Below, piece by piece: positions 34,486-43,216 of a DNA stretch of 50,074 bases. This DNA is from an uncultured Pelagibacteraceae bacterium (GTDB lineage Bacteria > Pseudomonadota > Alphaproteobacteria > Pelagibacterales > Pelagibacteraceae), in assembly GCA_902599575.1 (NCBI GenBank), contig CACKFS010000005.1:1-50074 (forward strand), written 5' to 3'. The position numbers were made by a program, and so were the translations under genes. Position 1 is the first letter of the stretch. Every line of letters starts with the position of its first letter. The notes under the pieces are model-generated. The model was not told the origin of the DNA, searched no databases, and saw only the letters and a program-made list of their open reading frames with translations.

Positions 34486-35775
34486 TTATTCGTTAGAATA
34501 TCCGTATTTACGTAATCTTACATCACCAGTTCTTGCATGGGCTTCCATGCCTTCGTATCTTGAAATTCTAGCAGCTGCAGAACCAACTTCTTTTGTAGAC
34601 TCCTTTGTCATTCTTTGAAAACTTAATGTTTTTATAAATTTACCAACAAACAATCCTCCAGTATATTTACCAGCACCTTTAGTTGGTAATATATGATTGG
34701 TACCAGAACATTTATCACCATAAGCAACAGTTGTTTCTTCCCCGATAAATAACGAACCGTAGTTTTTTAATCTCTTATGAAACCATTCAAGATTTTTAGT
34801 TTGTATCTCTAAATGTTCAGGTGCATAGTCATCACTCACTTTTACCATTTCTTCATCCGTATCACATAAAATAACTTCACCGTAATCTCTCCAAGCAGCC
34901 TCTGCACTTAACCTTGGAACTTCTGGAAGTTTCTCTATTAATTCTGGAACTCGTTTCATAACTTCATCTGCAAGTTTTTGGCTTGTGGTATATAACCAAC
35001 ATGGAGAATTATATCCGTGTTCAGCTTGACCAACTAAATCAACGGCTACAATCTCTGGATCTGCAGTTTCATCTGCAATAATTCCAATTTCTGTTGGACC
35101 AGCAAATAAATCAATTCCAACTTTTCCAAATAAAATTCTTTTAGCTTCAGCAACAAATTGATTTCCAGGACCAACTAAAATATCAGCTGGGGCATTTCCA
35201 AACATTCCATATGTCATTGCAGCGATAGCCGGAACTCCACCAAGATTTAAAATTACATCAGCGCCACATAAATTTGCTGTATAAATTATAGAAGGGTGGG
35301 CACCAATTCCTTCTTTAGGGGGACTACAAGCAATAATATTTTTAACACCAGCAACTTTTGCAGTTGTAACACTCATTACTGCAGATGCTATGTGAGCATA
35401 TCTTCCACCTGGGATATAACAACCCGCAGTATTAACAGGTACTAACTTTTGACCAGCGTATAATCCATTTGATAATTCAACTTCAAAATCTTTTCCATAG
35501 TTTGCAAGTTGAGCTTCTGCAAATTTACGAACTCTATCGTATGAAAATTTAATATCGTCTTTAGTTTTTTGATCTAAATTTTTATTTATTTCCTCTATTT
35601 TTTCTTTTGAAACAATTATTTCTCCATCATATTTATCAAATTTTTTAGTTAATTCTTTACAACCTTCTTCTTTTGATTTTTCCAATTCTTTTAAAAGATT
35701 TTGAACTATATCTTTTGTTTTAGTGTCATCTGTTGATGCAGTTTTAGATGCTTTTTTTAAATATTTAATTGTCAT
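34486..35775 (-). CDS. hpsN: HisD-family dehydrogenase, likely sulfopropanediol 3-dehydrogenase (HpsN-like)
   Basis: A 429-residue zinc/NAD-dependent alcohol-to-acid dehydrogenase of the histidinol dehydrogenase fold. All four expected metal/catalytic regions are present: GQAEHGYNSPCW, APEHLEI, AYGDKCSGTNHILPT and EGMEAHARTGD. The segments GCYIPGGRYAHIASAVMSVT and TKGAGKYTGGLFVGKFIKTL resemble the HpsN branch (DHPS to sulfolactate) rather than true HisD, which usually has VPGGTAAYPSSVLM and a GPNHVLPT motif. Its place at the end of a sulfonate-type transporter operon, beside pta and a ComC-like gene and far from other his genes, agrees. HisD remains the alternative. It starts 23 bp after pta. 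Confidence 0.7.
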   Translation of the reverse strand: MTIKYLKKASKTASTDDTKTKDIVQNLLKELEKSKEEGCKELTKKFDKYDGEIIVSKEKIEEINKNLDQKTKDDIKFSYDRVRKFAEAQLANYGKDFEVELSNGLYAGQKLVPVNTAGCYIPGGRYAHIASAVMSVTTAKVAGVKNIIACSPPKEGIGAHPSIIYTANLCGADVILNLGGVPAIAAMTYGMFGNAPADILVGPGNQFVAEAKRILFGKVGIDLFAGPTEIGIIADETADPEIVAVDLVGQAEHGYNSPCWLYTTSQKLADEVMKRVPELIEKLPEVPRLSAEAAWRDYGEVILCDTDEEMVKVSDDYAPEHLEIQTKNLEWFHKRLKNYGSLFIGEETTVAYGDKCSGTNHILPTKGAGKYTGGLFVGKFIKTLSFQRMTKESTKEVGSAAARISRYEGMEAHARTGDVRLRKYGYSNE

Positions 35776-35798
35776 TTTTACAAATTTATATTGTTTTA

Positions 35799-36710
35799 TT
35801 AATCTAATGCAACAACTGCAGCAGCAATAGAAGCTAATCTGGCTGTCGCTTCATCCGATCTACTTGTAATAACCACTGGTACTTTTCCTCCAATTACAAC
35901 ACCGGCTGCACAAGCTCCCATAAAATAAATCATCATTTTTACTAAAGCATTTCCACTTTCAACACTAGGAACTAAAAGAACATCAGCATCCCCTGCAACT
36001 ACATTTTTAATACCTTTAATTTCAGCAGATTTTTTTGAAATACAGTTATCAAAAGCTAAAGGACCAAATACATCTGCATCTAAACCTTCTTTTTTTGAAA
36101 GTTCGGTAATTTCTTTTGCCTCCATTGAACTTTGAATACTATCTAAAACTTCTTCCGTTGCTGATAAAACAGCAATCTTAGGTCTATTGTTTCCAATTCT
36201 TTTTGAAAAATCTATAACGTTTTTTAATATATGCATTTTTGTTTTTACATTCGGTAAAACATTTAAAGCACCATCAGTGATTATTAATGGCTTATCATCT
36301 TTTTCTAAAGTCATGTGCCAAACATGACTTAATCTAGTTTTGCCAAGAAGTTTATATTCTCTTTTTAAAACTTCTTTCATCAATATATCTGTATGAATAT
36401 GACCCTTTACTATAATCTTTACTTTGCCCTGCATTGCAAGTTTAGCAGCAACTGCTGCTGTATTATTTTCTACTGGCTCATGAATTACTTCATAACCCGA
36501 AATATCAAATTGAATTTCATTAGCGCATTTTTGAATTTGATCTTTATCGCCGATAAATATTGGTTTAATTAAATCTTCTTTAACAGCATCCATTACAGAT
36601 TGCATAGGAAGAGGTTTTCCAGCATTAACAATTGCAGCTGTTGCACCTTTCTTTTTTAAAGATGCATCTAGTAAATTATTTGGACAAATTATTTGTTTAT
36701 TAGATAGCAT
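35799..36710 (-). CDS. pta: Phosphate acetyl/butyryltransferase
   Basis: A 303-residue acyltransferase of the PTA/PTB family that exchanges acetyl or butyryl phosphate with CoA. Family marks are AAIVNAGKPLPMQSVMDA, KIIVKGHIHTDILMKEVLK near residue 105, ITDGALNVLPNVKTKMHIL near 155, FGPLAFDNCISKKSAEIKGI and PVVITSRSDEATARLASIAA at the end. It has neither the N-terminal DRTGG region of large Pta nor a hydratase domain. Without an ackA next to it, the natural partner would be Xsc, which yields acetyl phosphate from sulfoacetaldehyde; the gene would turn that into acetyl-CoA. It overlaps the ComC/Ldh-like gene by 11 bp. Confidence 0.88.
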   Translation of the reverse strand: MLSNKQIICPNNLLDASLKKKGATAAIVNAGKPLPMQSVMDAVKEDLIKPIFIGDKDQIQKCANEIQFDISGYEVIHEPVENNTAAVAAKLAMQGKVKIIVKGHIHTDILMKEVLKREYKLLGKTRLSHVWHMTLEKDDKPLIITDGALNVLPNVKTKMHILKNVIDFSKRIGNNRPKIAVLSATEEVLDSIQSSMEAKEITELSKKEGLDADVFGPLAFDNCISKKSAEIKGIKNVVAGDADVLLVPSVESGNALVKMMIYFMGACAAGVVIGGKVPVVITSRSDEATARLASIAAAVVALD

Positions 36711-37713
36711 TTAGTTTTTTTAAATCTTCCATAATACTTTTTGGTATTGGAATATTCTTTTTCATATTTTTTTTATATCTTTTTTTTGTGCCTTCACCAG
36801 GAAAATTTATTTCTTTAACTCCTTTGATTTTTGGTAATTTCTTTATAATTCTTATGTTCTCTTTAATTCTTTTAATATAATTGCTTCCAATAAAAATATT
36901 TGGTTTTACAGCCATAAATAAATGTCCAACATTTTGTGGTCCTTTAAAATCATCAAATGGATCTCTTACTTTACCCCCATGATTTGCACCAGTCATTACA
37001 CCACTTAATATATCTACCATCCAAGCTAAACCCGAACCTCTAAATCCTGCGATAGGTAACTGTACACCTTTAAGAGCTTTAATTGGATCTGTAGTTGGCT
37101 TTCCATTTTTATCTAAAGCTACACCTATAGGAATTTTGTGACCTAAATTAGCCGCTACTCTTATTTTACCTCTATTAATCATTGATACTGAAGTGTCTAA
37201 AATAAACGGAACCTTCCCACCTGAGGGTGTTCCAAAACAAATTGGATTTGTTCCAAATAAAGTTTTCTTTGATCCGTAAGGTGCAATAGCTGGCGGTGCA
37301 TTTGTAAAACACCATACCATTAAATTTTTTTTGACAGCCTGTTCGACAAAATAGCTAGATAAACCGTAGTGGCCAGAATTTTTTACACCAACCATTCCAA
37401 TTCCAGTTTTTTTTGTATTTTTAATTAATGATTTGATAGCGATATCAGCTGCAACAAATCCAATGGAGTTATTAGCATCTACATATGAAATCGAATTAGA
37501 TATTTTTTTTATTTTAATTTTTGGTTTTGGATTAATAACTTTTTTATCAATTCTATCACAATACATTTTAAGTCTTGATAACCCATGAGAATGAGCACCA
37601 ACTAATTCTGCATTGATTAAAGCTTTAGCACTAATCATGGCGTGCGTTGGACTTAAACCTCTGTTCTTTAATACTTTAATAATTATGTTTGTTAATTTTT
37701 TTGCATTAGCCAT
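36700..37713 (-). CDS. Ldh2/ComC-family malate/lactate-type dehydrogenase
   Basis: A 337-residue NAD(P)-dependent oxidoreductase of the Ldh2 (YlbC/ComC) family, which acts on 2-hydroxy acids such as malate, lactate, ureidoglycolate or (R)-sulfolactate. Marks are the catalytic-region GAHSHGLSRLKMYCDRI near residue 35, VGVKNSGHYGLSSYFVEQA near 115, FGTNPICFGTPSG and FILDTSVS near 160, and GFRGSGLAWMVDILSGVMTG near 225. Given the HpsN-like and pta neighbours, (R)-sulfolactate is a candidate substrate, but this is inferred from context. The start overlaps the end of the PQQ-type dehydrogenase gene by 22 bp. Confidence 0.85.
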   Translation of the reverse strand: MANAKKLTNIIIKVLKNRGLSPTHAMISAKALINAELVGAHSHGLSRLKMYCDRIDKKVINPKPKIKIKKISNSISYVDANNSIGFVAADIAIKSLIKNTKKTGIGMVGVKNSGHYGLSSYFVEQAVKKNLMVWCFTNAPPAIAPYGSKKTLFGTNPICFGTPSGGKVPFILDTSVSMINRGKIRVAANLGHKIPIGVALDKNGKPTTDPIKALKGVQLPIAGFRGSGLAWMVDILSGVMTGANHGGKVRDPFDDFKGPQNVGHLFMAVKPNIFIGSNYIKRIKENIRIIKKLPKIKGVKEINFPGEGTKKRYKKNMKKNIPIPKSIMEDLKKLNAI

Positions 37714-38750
37714 AAAGCATCCTGACTTAAAAAAAAGATCTTACCACTAACTGGATGGACTTGTATGTCTCTAATTCTTCCGATTTCTCTTTTAAATATG
37801 ACTTCTTCTTTAACATTTTCTAAGTTGGAAAAATCAAGTTTTCTAAGTGACATGTCTTTTAGAGATGTAATTAAAGCATGACCATTCCACTCTTTAAATT
37901 CTTCACCTTTATAAATTGTTATTGCACTTGTTGCAATTGAAGGCACCCAATATTTAATAGCTTTTGTATAGCCAGGTAACCACTTTGGTCCAATTTTAGT
38001 TCCGCTGTAATTTGTTCCACCCCAACCAAGAACTTTCCAACCATAGTTTTCTCCTTTTTTAATTTCACCAAACCAATCTCCACCTCTTGCTCCATGGTTA
38101 CTTGCATAAATTTTTTGATCGAAAGGGTTTAATGTTAAACCTTGTGGGTTTCTAACACCTATTTGAAAAATTTCAGGTAGCCAATCTTTTTTATCAATAA
38201 ACTTTGGATTATCTTTTGGAATACTTCCATCAATATTAATTCTAATTATACTTCCAGGATGTTTTGTTGGATCTTGAGCTATCATTCCTTCACCTCTTTC
38301 ACCAACTGATGCAAAAAGATAATTGTCTTTAATAGCTAATCTTGACCCAAAGTGATATCCAGAATTTATTGGTGGAGTCGCAACAAAAATATTTTTAAAA
38401 TCTATTTGATCTTTATTAAATTTCCCTCGTGCAACTGAGGTTGTTGTTTTTGATTTTCCATGATCTTCAGAATAACTTACCCAAACTACCCCGTCTTTAT
38501 ATAAGATATCTAACAAACCACCTTGACCATCTTCTAACACTTTTAAGTTATGTTTAACCTCGGTGATAGAACCAGTTTCGATATTAATTAATTTTAAATT
38601 ACCAGATACTTCAGTTAAAAGTATTTCATTATTAGATACAAATGTGGATCCCCAAGGACTTCTAAAATCAGCAATCTTTTTAAAATTTAATTCTGCTGCT
38701 TCAGATGAAACTGAAAATAAAAATATGATTAATGTAACTTTTTTCCACAT
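37692..38750 (-). CDS. Periplasmic PQQ-type aldose sugar dehydrogenase (Yli/Asd family)
   Basis: A 352-residue secreted six-bladed propeller of the soluble glucose dehydrogenase-like family, with a signal peptide MWKKVTLIIFLFSVSSEAAE. Marks are RSPWGSTFVSNNEILLTEVSG near residue 30, DGQGGLLDILY, NSGYHFGSRLAIKDNYLFASVGERGE near 130 carrying the catalytic His, IFQIGVRNPQGLTLNPFDQ near 195, SNHGARGGDWFGEIKKGENYGW and WVPSIATSAI. It would oxidise an aldose or another alcohol in the periplasm if PQQ is available. Its role in this operon is unclear. Confidence 0.88.
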   Translation of the reverse strand: MWKKVTLIIFLFSVSSEAAELNFKKIADFRSPWGSTFVSNNEILLTEVSGNLKLINIETGSITEVKHNLKVLEDGQGGLLDILYKDGVVWVSYSEDHGKSKTTTSVARGKFNKDQIDFKNIFVATPPINSGYHFGSRLAIKDNYLFASVGERGEGMIAQDPTKHPGSIIRINIDGSIPKDNPKFIDKKDWLPEIFQIGVRNPQGLTLNPFDQKIYASNHGARGGDWFGEIKKGENYGWKVLGWGGTNYSGTKIGPKWLPGYTKAIKYWVPSIATSAITIYKGEEFKEWNGHALITSLKDMSLRKLDFSNLENVKEEVIFKREIGRIRDIQVHPVSGKIFFLSQDALWLMQKN

Positions 38751-38767
38751 TGTTTAATTTATATTTA

Positions 38768-39280
38768 TTAAAACTTACCTTTAATCCAATCTTTGTATTT
38801 TTTTGCAGCTTGTTTTGGTTCTAGCAATATACCATTTTCCACTGGACCAATACAAAACTCACTCTCATAAGTATAATTATATTCTGTTAAATTATGTTTA
38901 AAATAGGTAGAACCTTTTAAATTTGCTGTGCTCGCTTGTTCGATGTAATTATTTAAATTTATCTCAAATTTATCTACTGACTTAGATGAATTTACATTTT
39001 TTACAAATTTTGATCTTAACACATCAGATATTGTAAAATTTCCTGTTCCTACTTTAAAAGCTTTCTCATTATCGTATCCGGCAGATGTATGAACAGTCAA
39101 TTTCTTTTTATTTGTATCAATTTTTATAAACATAAAAAATTTTCCACCTGTAACTTCAGAATATTTGTTAGCTCCTGTGTCTTCTAATATATTATTTACG
39201 CACTTGTAATAGTATTTATCGGCTTTGGATTCAGTAAAAATTAAAATACAAAAAATAAAAAAAAATATAAATTTTTTCAG
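38768..39280 (-). CDS. Small secreted protein of unknown function, probable CTG start
   Basis: The track begins at an internal ATG (39133), but the frame is open for a further 49 codons and these encode a textbook signal peptide: KKFIFFFIFCILIFTESKA, cut before DKYYYKCVNN. No ATG, GTG or TTG exists in that stretch. The codon just before KKF is CTG at 39278-39280, with AAAGGGA six nt upstream overlapping the permease stop, so CTG is the likely start and the protein has 170 residues. The mature part has two conserved-looking Cys (YKCVNN, EFCIGP) and a beta-rich pattern. It sits between the permease and the PQQ-type dehydrogenase, so it may assist periplasmic substrate handling. Family not recognised. 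Confidence 0.7.
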   Translation of the reverse strand: MKKFIFFFIFCILIFTESKADKYYYKCVNNILEDTGANKYSEVTGGKFFMFIKIDTNKKKLTVHTSAGYDNEKAFKVGTGNFTISDVLRSKFVKNVNSSKSVDKFEINLNNYIEQASTANLKGSTYFKHNLTEYNYTYESEFCIGPVENGILLEPKQAAKKYKDWIKGKF

Positions 39281-39283
39281 TTT

Positions 39284-41209
39284 TTATCCCTTTCCTCTCC
39301 ACGGTATTGTTTTATCTATTATCTTTCTCAATGTAACATCGAATAATAGTCCCAGCATACCCATAATAAATATGGTTATCCAAATAACTTCGTATTGAAA
39401 ATATTTTTTTGCAACGTTTTCTACAAATCCAATACCTGTAGTTCCTGCTAAAAACTCTGCCGCAACTAAAGTTCCCCAACACATCCCAACTGCAACTCTA
39501 ATTCCTGTTAAAATTTCAGGTAATGAGTTTGGAAATATTACATATCTTAATATTTGTTTCTTTGATGCTCCAAGTGAGTGAGCAGCATGTATTTTTGATA
39601 ATTGAGTACCAGATGCACCAGCTCTTGCAGAAATAATCATAATAGATAATGAAACCATAAATAACAAAAATACTTTTCCAGTATTATCTATTCCAAGGAC
39701 TGAGATAATTAGTGGAGCCCAAGCTAAAGGTGGCACAGGTCTATAAAGCTCAATCAATGGATCAAAGAAACCTTTTGCAAAACGATTTAATCCCATAAAC
39801 AAACCTAAGGGAACACCAATTAAAATTCCAAAGACTAAACCTAAAAATACTCTTAAAAAAGAATCCCAGATATGTCCATAAGGCACTGGAATTTTGAACA
39901 ATTTAAAGTCTCCTGTAACAACTTTTAAAACTTGTCCTTTAAAATTTTGTTTCACAACACCATCAGATGAATGAACTGGGTATTCTCCCGGTAAAATATC
40001 TGCAATCCAGTCAGGTAAAATAAATCCAATTATTTTACTTACATCCATCATGTCTATCCAAAGTAATGGGATATTTTTGTAACCAACACTTGGTTTAGAC
40101 ATTAAGATAAACTTATTTAACGTATCAGATGGTTTTGGTAACCATCTACCAGATCCTTGCTCAGAACAACTGGTTCCACTTGAAACAATTGTTCCAGCAG
40201 GAAATAAAAATATATCAACAAATCTTAAACCACCTTGCTCTTCTTTTTGAAGATTATCAAACTCAACAATTGCATTTTGCATTTCATTAAGAGCGCTTGG
40301 TGGATAAATGCTTGCAAATTCTATTCTTCTTGCAATTTTAACAATATCTTTTGCATAGTTTGATGCTATTTCTTCTGCATCACTTAAATCTTTTCGATAT
40401 GCTTTTATATCTTCTTTAAGTTGTTTGATTGAATTTTTAAATTGTGGATTATGATTTCTTAATTTAAAAAATTTATCATTAATAATTGTAAGCTCTTCTG
40501 CAGCCGCTTGAAATTTTAAACCTCTATCAGTTGCTGCAATTAAAGGGACTTCAATAGTATTTTCTATTGATCCAGTTCCTGCTTGAACCTTTATAATTCC
40601 CCAATCACCTTGTTCAGAAACTGCAGTTTGTCTTGCACTTTTTTCATCAGGTGTTTCAAATGGATAATCTTTCTTTTTAAAGTTTGAACTTAAAAGTCTT
40701 AACTCATCAGTCATTTCTTTAATTTTTATTTTAGTATCCATCTCCATTAAATTTTCATTTGTAAGTAATGGAATTAACTGAGATGTTTTATTTACAAATC
40801 CAATTAATATAGTTTTTTGCTTCGAGTTTAATTGTTGTGAACCTTGTATTTCATTACTTATTTTACTTAAATTTTTATTTTCAATTTTTATAATAGAGGT
40901 ACTTTTGAATTCTCTTTCTTCGATTGGGAATTGATATTTTAATCCAAGTAAAGACTCATTAACTTTAGCAACCTGACATAATTCATTTGCAGATTTTGGA
41001 TAAAATCCTTTAGCGATATCCCACGAATAATAAAGCCAAACAAGTAATATTGCACTACTTCCAACAATAATCCAGTGAGTACCACCTTTAGCTCTTTCAG
41101 GATTACCAAAAACAGCATCTACTTTCTCTGTTTTAATTAATCTTCTTCCATAAAGAATACATCCAACAATGGATACAAGAATTAAAATAGTTATGGATTG
41201 GGTTAACAT
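39284..41209 (-). CDS. tauC: Taurine-type ABC permease with large N-terminal periplasmic domain (TauC-like)
   Basis: A 641-residue inner-membrane permease. The C-terminal ~210 residues are a normal SsuC/TauC-like permease with the EAA loop HAAHSLGASKKQILRYVIFP and SLPEILTGIRVAVGMCWGTLV. The N-terminal ~430 residues are extra: two hydrophobic helices (ITILILVSIVGCILYG and WIIVGSSAILLVWLYYSW), then a long Lys/Glu-rich, helical and partly coiled-coil region (such as AEELTIINDKFFKLRNHNPQ). Ordinary TauC has ~270 residues. The extension probably lies in the periplasm between the helices and the permease core and could dock the binding protein. Adjacent to tauB with no gap. Gene symbol by family only. 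Confidence 0.85.
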   Translation of the reverse strand: MLTQSITILILVSIVGCILYGRRLIKTEKVDAVFGNPERAKGGTHWIIVGSSAILLVWLYYSWDIAKGFYPKSANELCQVAKVNESLLGLKYQFPIEEREFKSTSIIKIENKNLSKISNEIQGSQQLNSKQKTILIGFVNKTSQLIPLLTNENLMEMDTKIKIKEMTDELRLLSSNFKKKDYPFETPDEKSARQTAVSEQGDWGIIKVQAGTGSIENTIEVPLIAATDRGLKFQAAAEELTIINDKFFKLRNHNPQFKNSIKQLKEDIKAYRKDLSDAEEIASNYAKDIVKIARRIEFASIYPPSALNEMQNAIVEFDNLQKEEQGGLRFVDIFLFPAGTIVSSGTSCSEQGSGRWLPKPSDTLNKFILMSKPSVGYKNIPLLWIDMMDVSKIIGFILPDWIADILPGEYPVHSSDGVVKQNFKGQVLKVVTGDFKLFKIPVPYGHIWDSFLRVFLGLVFGILIGVPLGLFMGLNRFAKGFFDPLIELYRPVPPLAWAPLIISVLGIDNTGKVFLLFMVSLSIMIISARAGASGTQLSKIHAAHSLGASKKQILRYVIFPNSLPEILTGIRVAVGMCWGTLVAAEFLAGTTGIGFVENVAKKYFQYEVIWITIFIMGMLGLLFDVTLRKIIDKTIPWRGKG

Positions 41210-42007
41210 TTAATTATCTTTCCCCATTATTTCTTCTTCCATATTCCAAATCATAGATAGAATTTCTTCTCTTTTAGACGAGAACTCTTTATTTTTTTTA
41301 ATTTCTCTTAAATCATCTTTTAATCCCATTTCTGCAAATGGAAGTTTATACTCTTTATGTATACGACCAGGTCTTGGTGCCATTACATATAATCTTTCAC
41401 CAAGTAACAAAGCTTCTTCAACTGAGTGAGTAATTAATATTATTGTCTTACCTGTTTCTTTCCAAATTTTTAAAACTAATGACTGCATTTTTTCTCTTGT
41501 TAATGCATCTAATGCACCCAAAGGTTCATCCATTAAAATTAAATCTGGATCATTAATTAAACATCTTGCAAGAGCAACTCTTTGCTGCATACCACCCGAT
41601 AATTGATAAGTAGGTGTGTTGCCAAATCCTTTCAGACCAACTATCTCTAACCATTCATCAACTTTTTTTTGAGTTTCCTCTGGATCTTTCTTTTTCATTC
41701 TAAGACCAAAGTTTACATTTTCAGAAACTGTTAACCATTCAAACAAAGCACCTTGTTGGAAAACCATTCCTCTATCAACTCCAGGTCCATTAATTTCATT
41801 ATTACCTAAAGTAATTGTTCCTGAAGTTGGTCTAATAAAACCAGCTGCAATATTAAGTAGTGTTGTTTTTCCACATCCAGATGGACCTAATACAGTTAAA
41901 AGCTCACCTTTTTTGATTGTAAAATTTAAATCTTTTAATGCATGAACAGTCTCTCCTTTAGGAGATTTAAAAATCATATTTAAATTTTGTGAAACTAAAT
42001 CACTCAT
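41210..42007 (-). CDS. tauB: Taurine/sulfonate-type ABC transporter ATPase (TauB-like)
   Basis: A 265-residue ATPase of the nitrate/sulfonate/taurine importer family. Walker A is VLGPSGCGKTTLLNIAAG near residue 42, the Q-loop is MVFQQGALFEWLTV, the signature is YQLSGGMQQRVALAR near 145, Walker B is LILMDEPLGALDALTR, and the H-loop is LITHSVEEAL. It is translated immediately before the large permease gene. A hairpin with a U tract separates it from the upstream binding-protein gene, so its mRNA is likely less abundant than that of tauA. Confidence 0.93.
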   Translation of the reverse strand: MSDLVSQNLNMIFKSPKGETVHALKDLNFTIKKGELLTVLGPSGCGKTTLLNIAAGFIRPTSGTITLGNNEINGPGVDRGMVFQQGALFEWLTVSENVNFGLRMKKKDPEETQKKVDEWLEIVGLKGFGNTPTYQLSGGMQQRVALARCLINDPDLILMDEPLGALDALTREKMQSLVLKIWKETGKTIILITHSVEEALLLGERLYVMAPRPGRIHKEYKLPFAEMGLKDDLREIKKNKEFSSKREEILSMIWNMEEEIMGKDN

Positions 42008-42039
42008 AAGATGACTTTATATTAAAATTCTCATAAAAA

Positions 42040-42073
42040 AAATAGGCACCAATTAGAAAATTGGCGCCTATTT
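42040..42073 (-). terminator. Hairpin between tauA and tauB (minus strand)
   Basis: Read on the minus strand, AAATAGGCGCCAATT and AATTGGTGCCTATTT form a 15-bp stem (one G-U pair) with a TTCT loop, followed by a run of seven T. This is a textbook intrinsic terminator. Placed between the binding-protein and ATPase genes of one operon, it probably acts as a partial terminator, giving more binding protein than membrane complex. Confidence 0.85.
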
Positions 42074-42093
42074 AATTTTAATAAACCTTTAGA

Positions 42094-43035
42094 TTATAAA
42101 GGTAAGAAACTAGTGTCTACGTTTCCTCTTGGTGTTCCCATTCCTTTTAAGAATGCATCAAGATTTCCTTTAGTCATAGACTGTTTAGTCTCTTCAGGTG
42201 TTAAAAATTTGAAACCACTTAAAGTTTCTTTCATATCAGCAACTTTCATTTCTGAAGCTTTTGACATAGCGTTCATGTCGCTTTTGCCATTTCTGTATCT
42301 TTCGTTTGCTTCGTGAGTTACTTCAATAAAAGTTCTTAGCATACCTGGGTTTTCCTTCATAAACTTTGTAGTTACTGAAGTAATATCTATTCCAAGAATA
42401 CCAGCATCTCTTGCTTCTTGAACTGTAAGTAATCTAGTACCAACTGCAGTTGCAGCTTTGATTGAATTACCACCAAATAAACATGCCATTACAACATCAC
42501 CGCTTACTAATGCAGCAGCACCTTCCTCAGGGTCCATTTGAATGATATCCATTTTTTTTCTGTCAGCTCCAACAACTTTCATACTTTCATCAAAAACGTA
42601 TTCAGCCATTGTTCCTAGTGGTACAGCAACTTTTTTACCCTCAAGTTCTGTAGCATTAGCTTTTGTAATGCCAGATGCATTTGAAGTTACGCAAGTTGTT
42701 CCACCCATTCCATATTCCATAGCTATATCAACAAGCTTAATTGGCGCTTTTGATTTAACTGCGTTAATGAAAGGTACTAAACCTTGTGAATAAGAAATAT
42801 CAATATCTCCAGCTAACATTGCATCAGTCATTGCTCCACCGTTTGTGAAATTTGTCCACTTAACTGGTACACCTAATGCTTTTGCAAAGTTTTTTTTCAT
42901 CATGTCCTCTAAATTCGGACTTGGCCATTCTAAGAAGTAAGCAACTCTAACTTCTTTTGCAGCTGAATTAGCAACTGAAATAGTAAGGTTAAGAGCTAAA
43001 ATAGTTCCAAGAATAAAACTTAGTATTTTTTTCAT
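42094..43035 (-). CDS. tauA: Taurine/sulfonate-type periplasmic binding protein (TauA-like)
   Basis: A 313-residue NMT1/TauA-family substrate-binding protein with a signal peptide (MKKILSFILGTILALNLTIS, cut near SVANSAAKE). The mature part shows KEVRVAYFLEWPSPNLEDMM, a TNFTNGGAMTDAMLAGDIDI segment near residue 65, LEGKKVAVPLGTMAEYVFDE near 130 and MDPEEGAAALVSGDVVMACL near 165, all matching the TauA/SsuA pattern. It captures a sulfonate or other small amine/acid in the periplasm for TauBC. Taurine is the best guess because of the linked aminotransferase and alanine dehydrogenase. A good ribosome site (GGAG) precedes it. Confidence 0.88.
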   Translation of the reverse strand: MKKILSFILGTILALNLTISVANSAAKEVRVAYFLEWPSPNLEDMMKKNFAKALGVPVKWTNFTNGGAMTDAMLAGDIDISYSQGLVPFINAVKSKAPIKLVDIAMEYGMGGTTCVTSNASGITKANATELEGKKVAVPLGTMAEYVFDESMKVVGADRKKMDIIQMDPEEGAAALVSGDVVMACLFGGNSIKAATAVGTRLLTVQEARDAGILGIDITSVTTKFMKENPGMLRTFIEVTHEANERYRNGKSDMNAMSKASEMKVADMKETLSGFKFLTPEETKQSMTKGNLDAFLKGMGTPRGNVDTSFLPL

Positions 43036-43155
43036 TTATTCCTCTCCTTATTTAAATTTATAAAGAGTATTAAAGTTGAAAAAGAGACCAAAGTAAACGA
43101 TCTTATTGTATGGTTTGGGGCGACACAATTATCTATTCAATTTTAAGTTGTATCA

Positions 43156-43176
43156 AACTATTATAATTTTATAGTT
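43156..43176. promoter_or_regulatory. Inverted repeat around a TATAAT in the tauA/aminotransferase spacer
   Basis: AACTAT-N9-ATAGTT encloses TATAAT (43162-43167) in the 181-bp divergent spacer. The arrangement would suit an operator around a -10 element for the aminotransferase gene, but no matching -35 is visible and the sequence is AT-rich, so this is weak. The remainder of the spacer shows no other structure that I can support. Confidence 0.25.
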
Positions 43177-43216
43177 AAATTTAATGATTTAGTCTAAAGA
43201 TTAGAAATATATAAAA

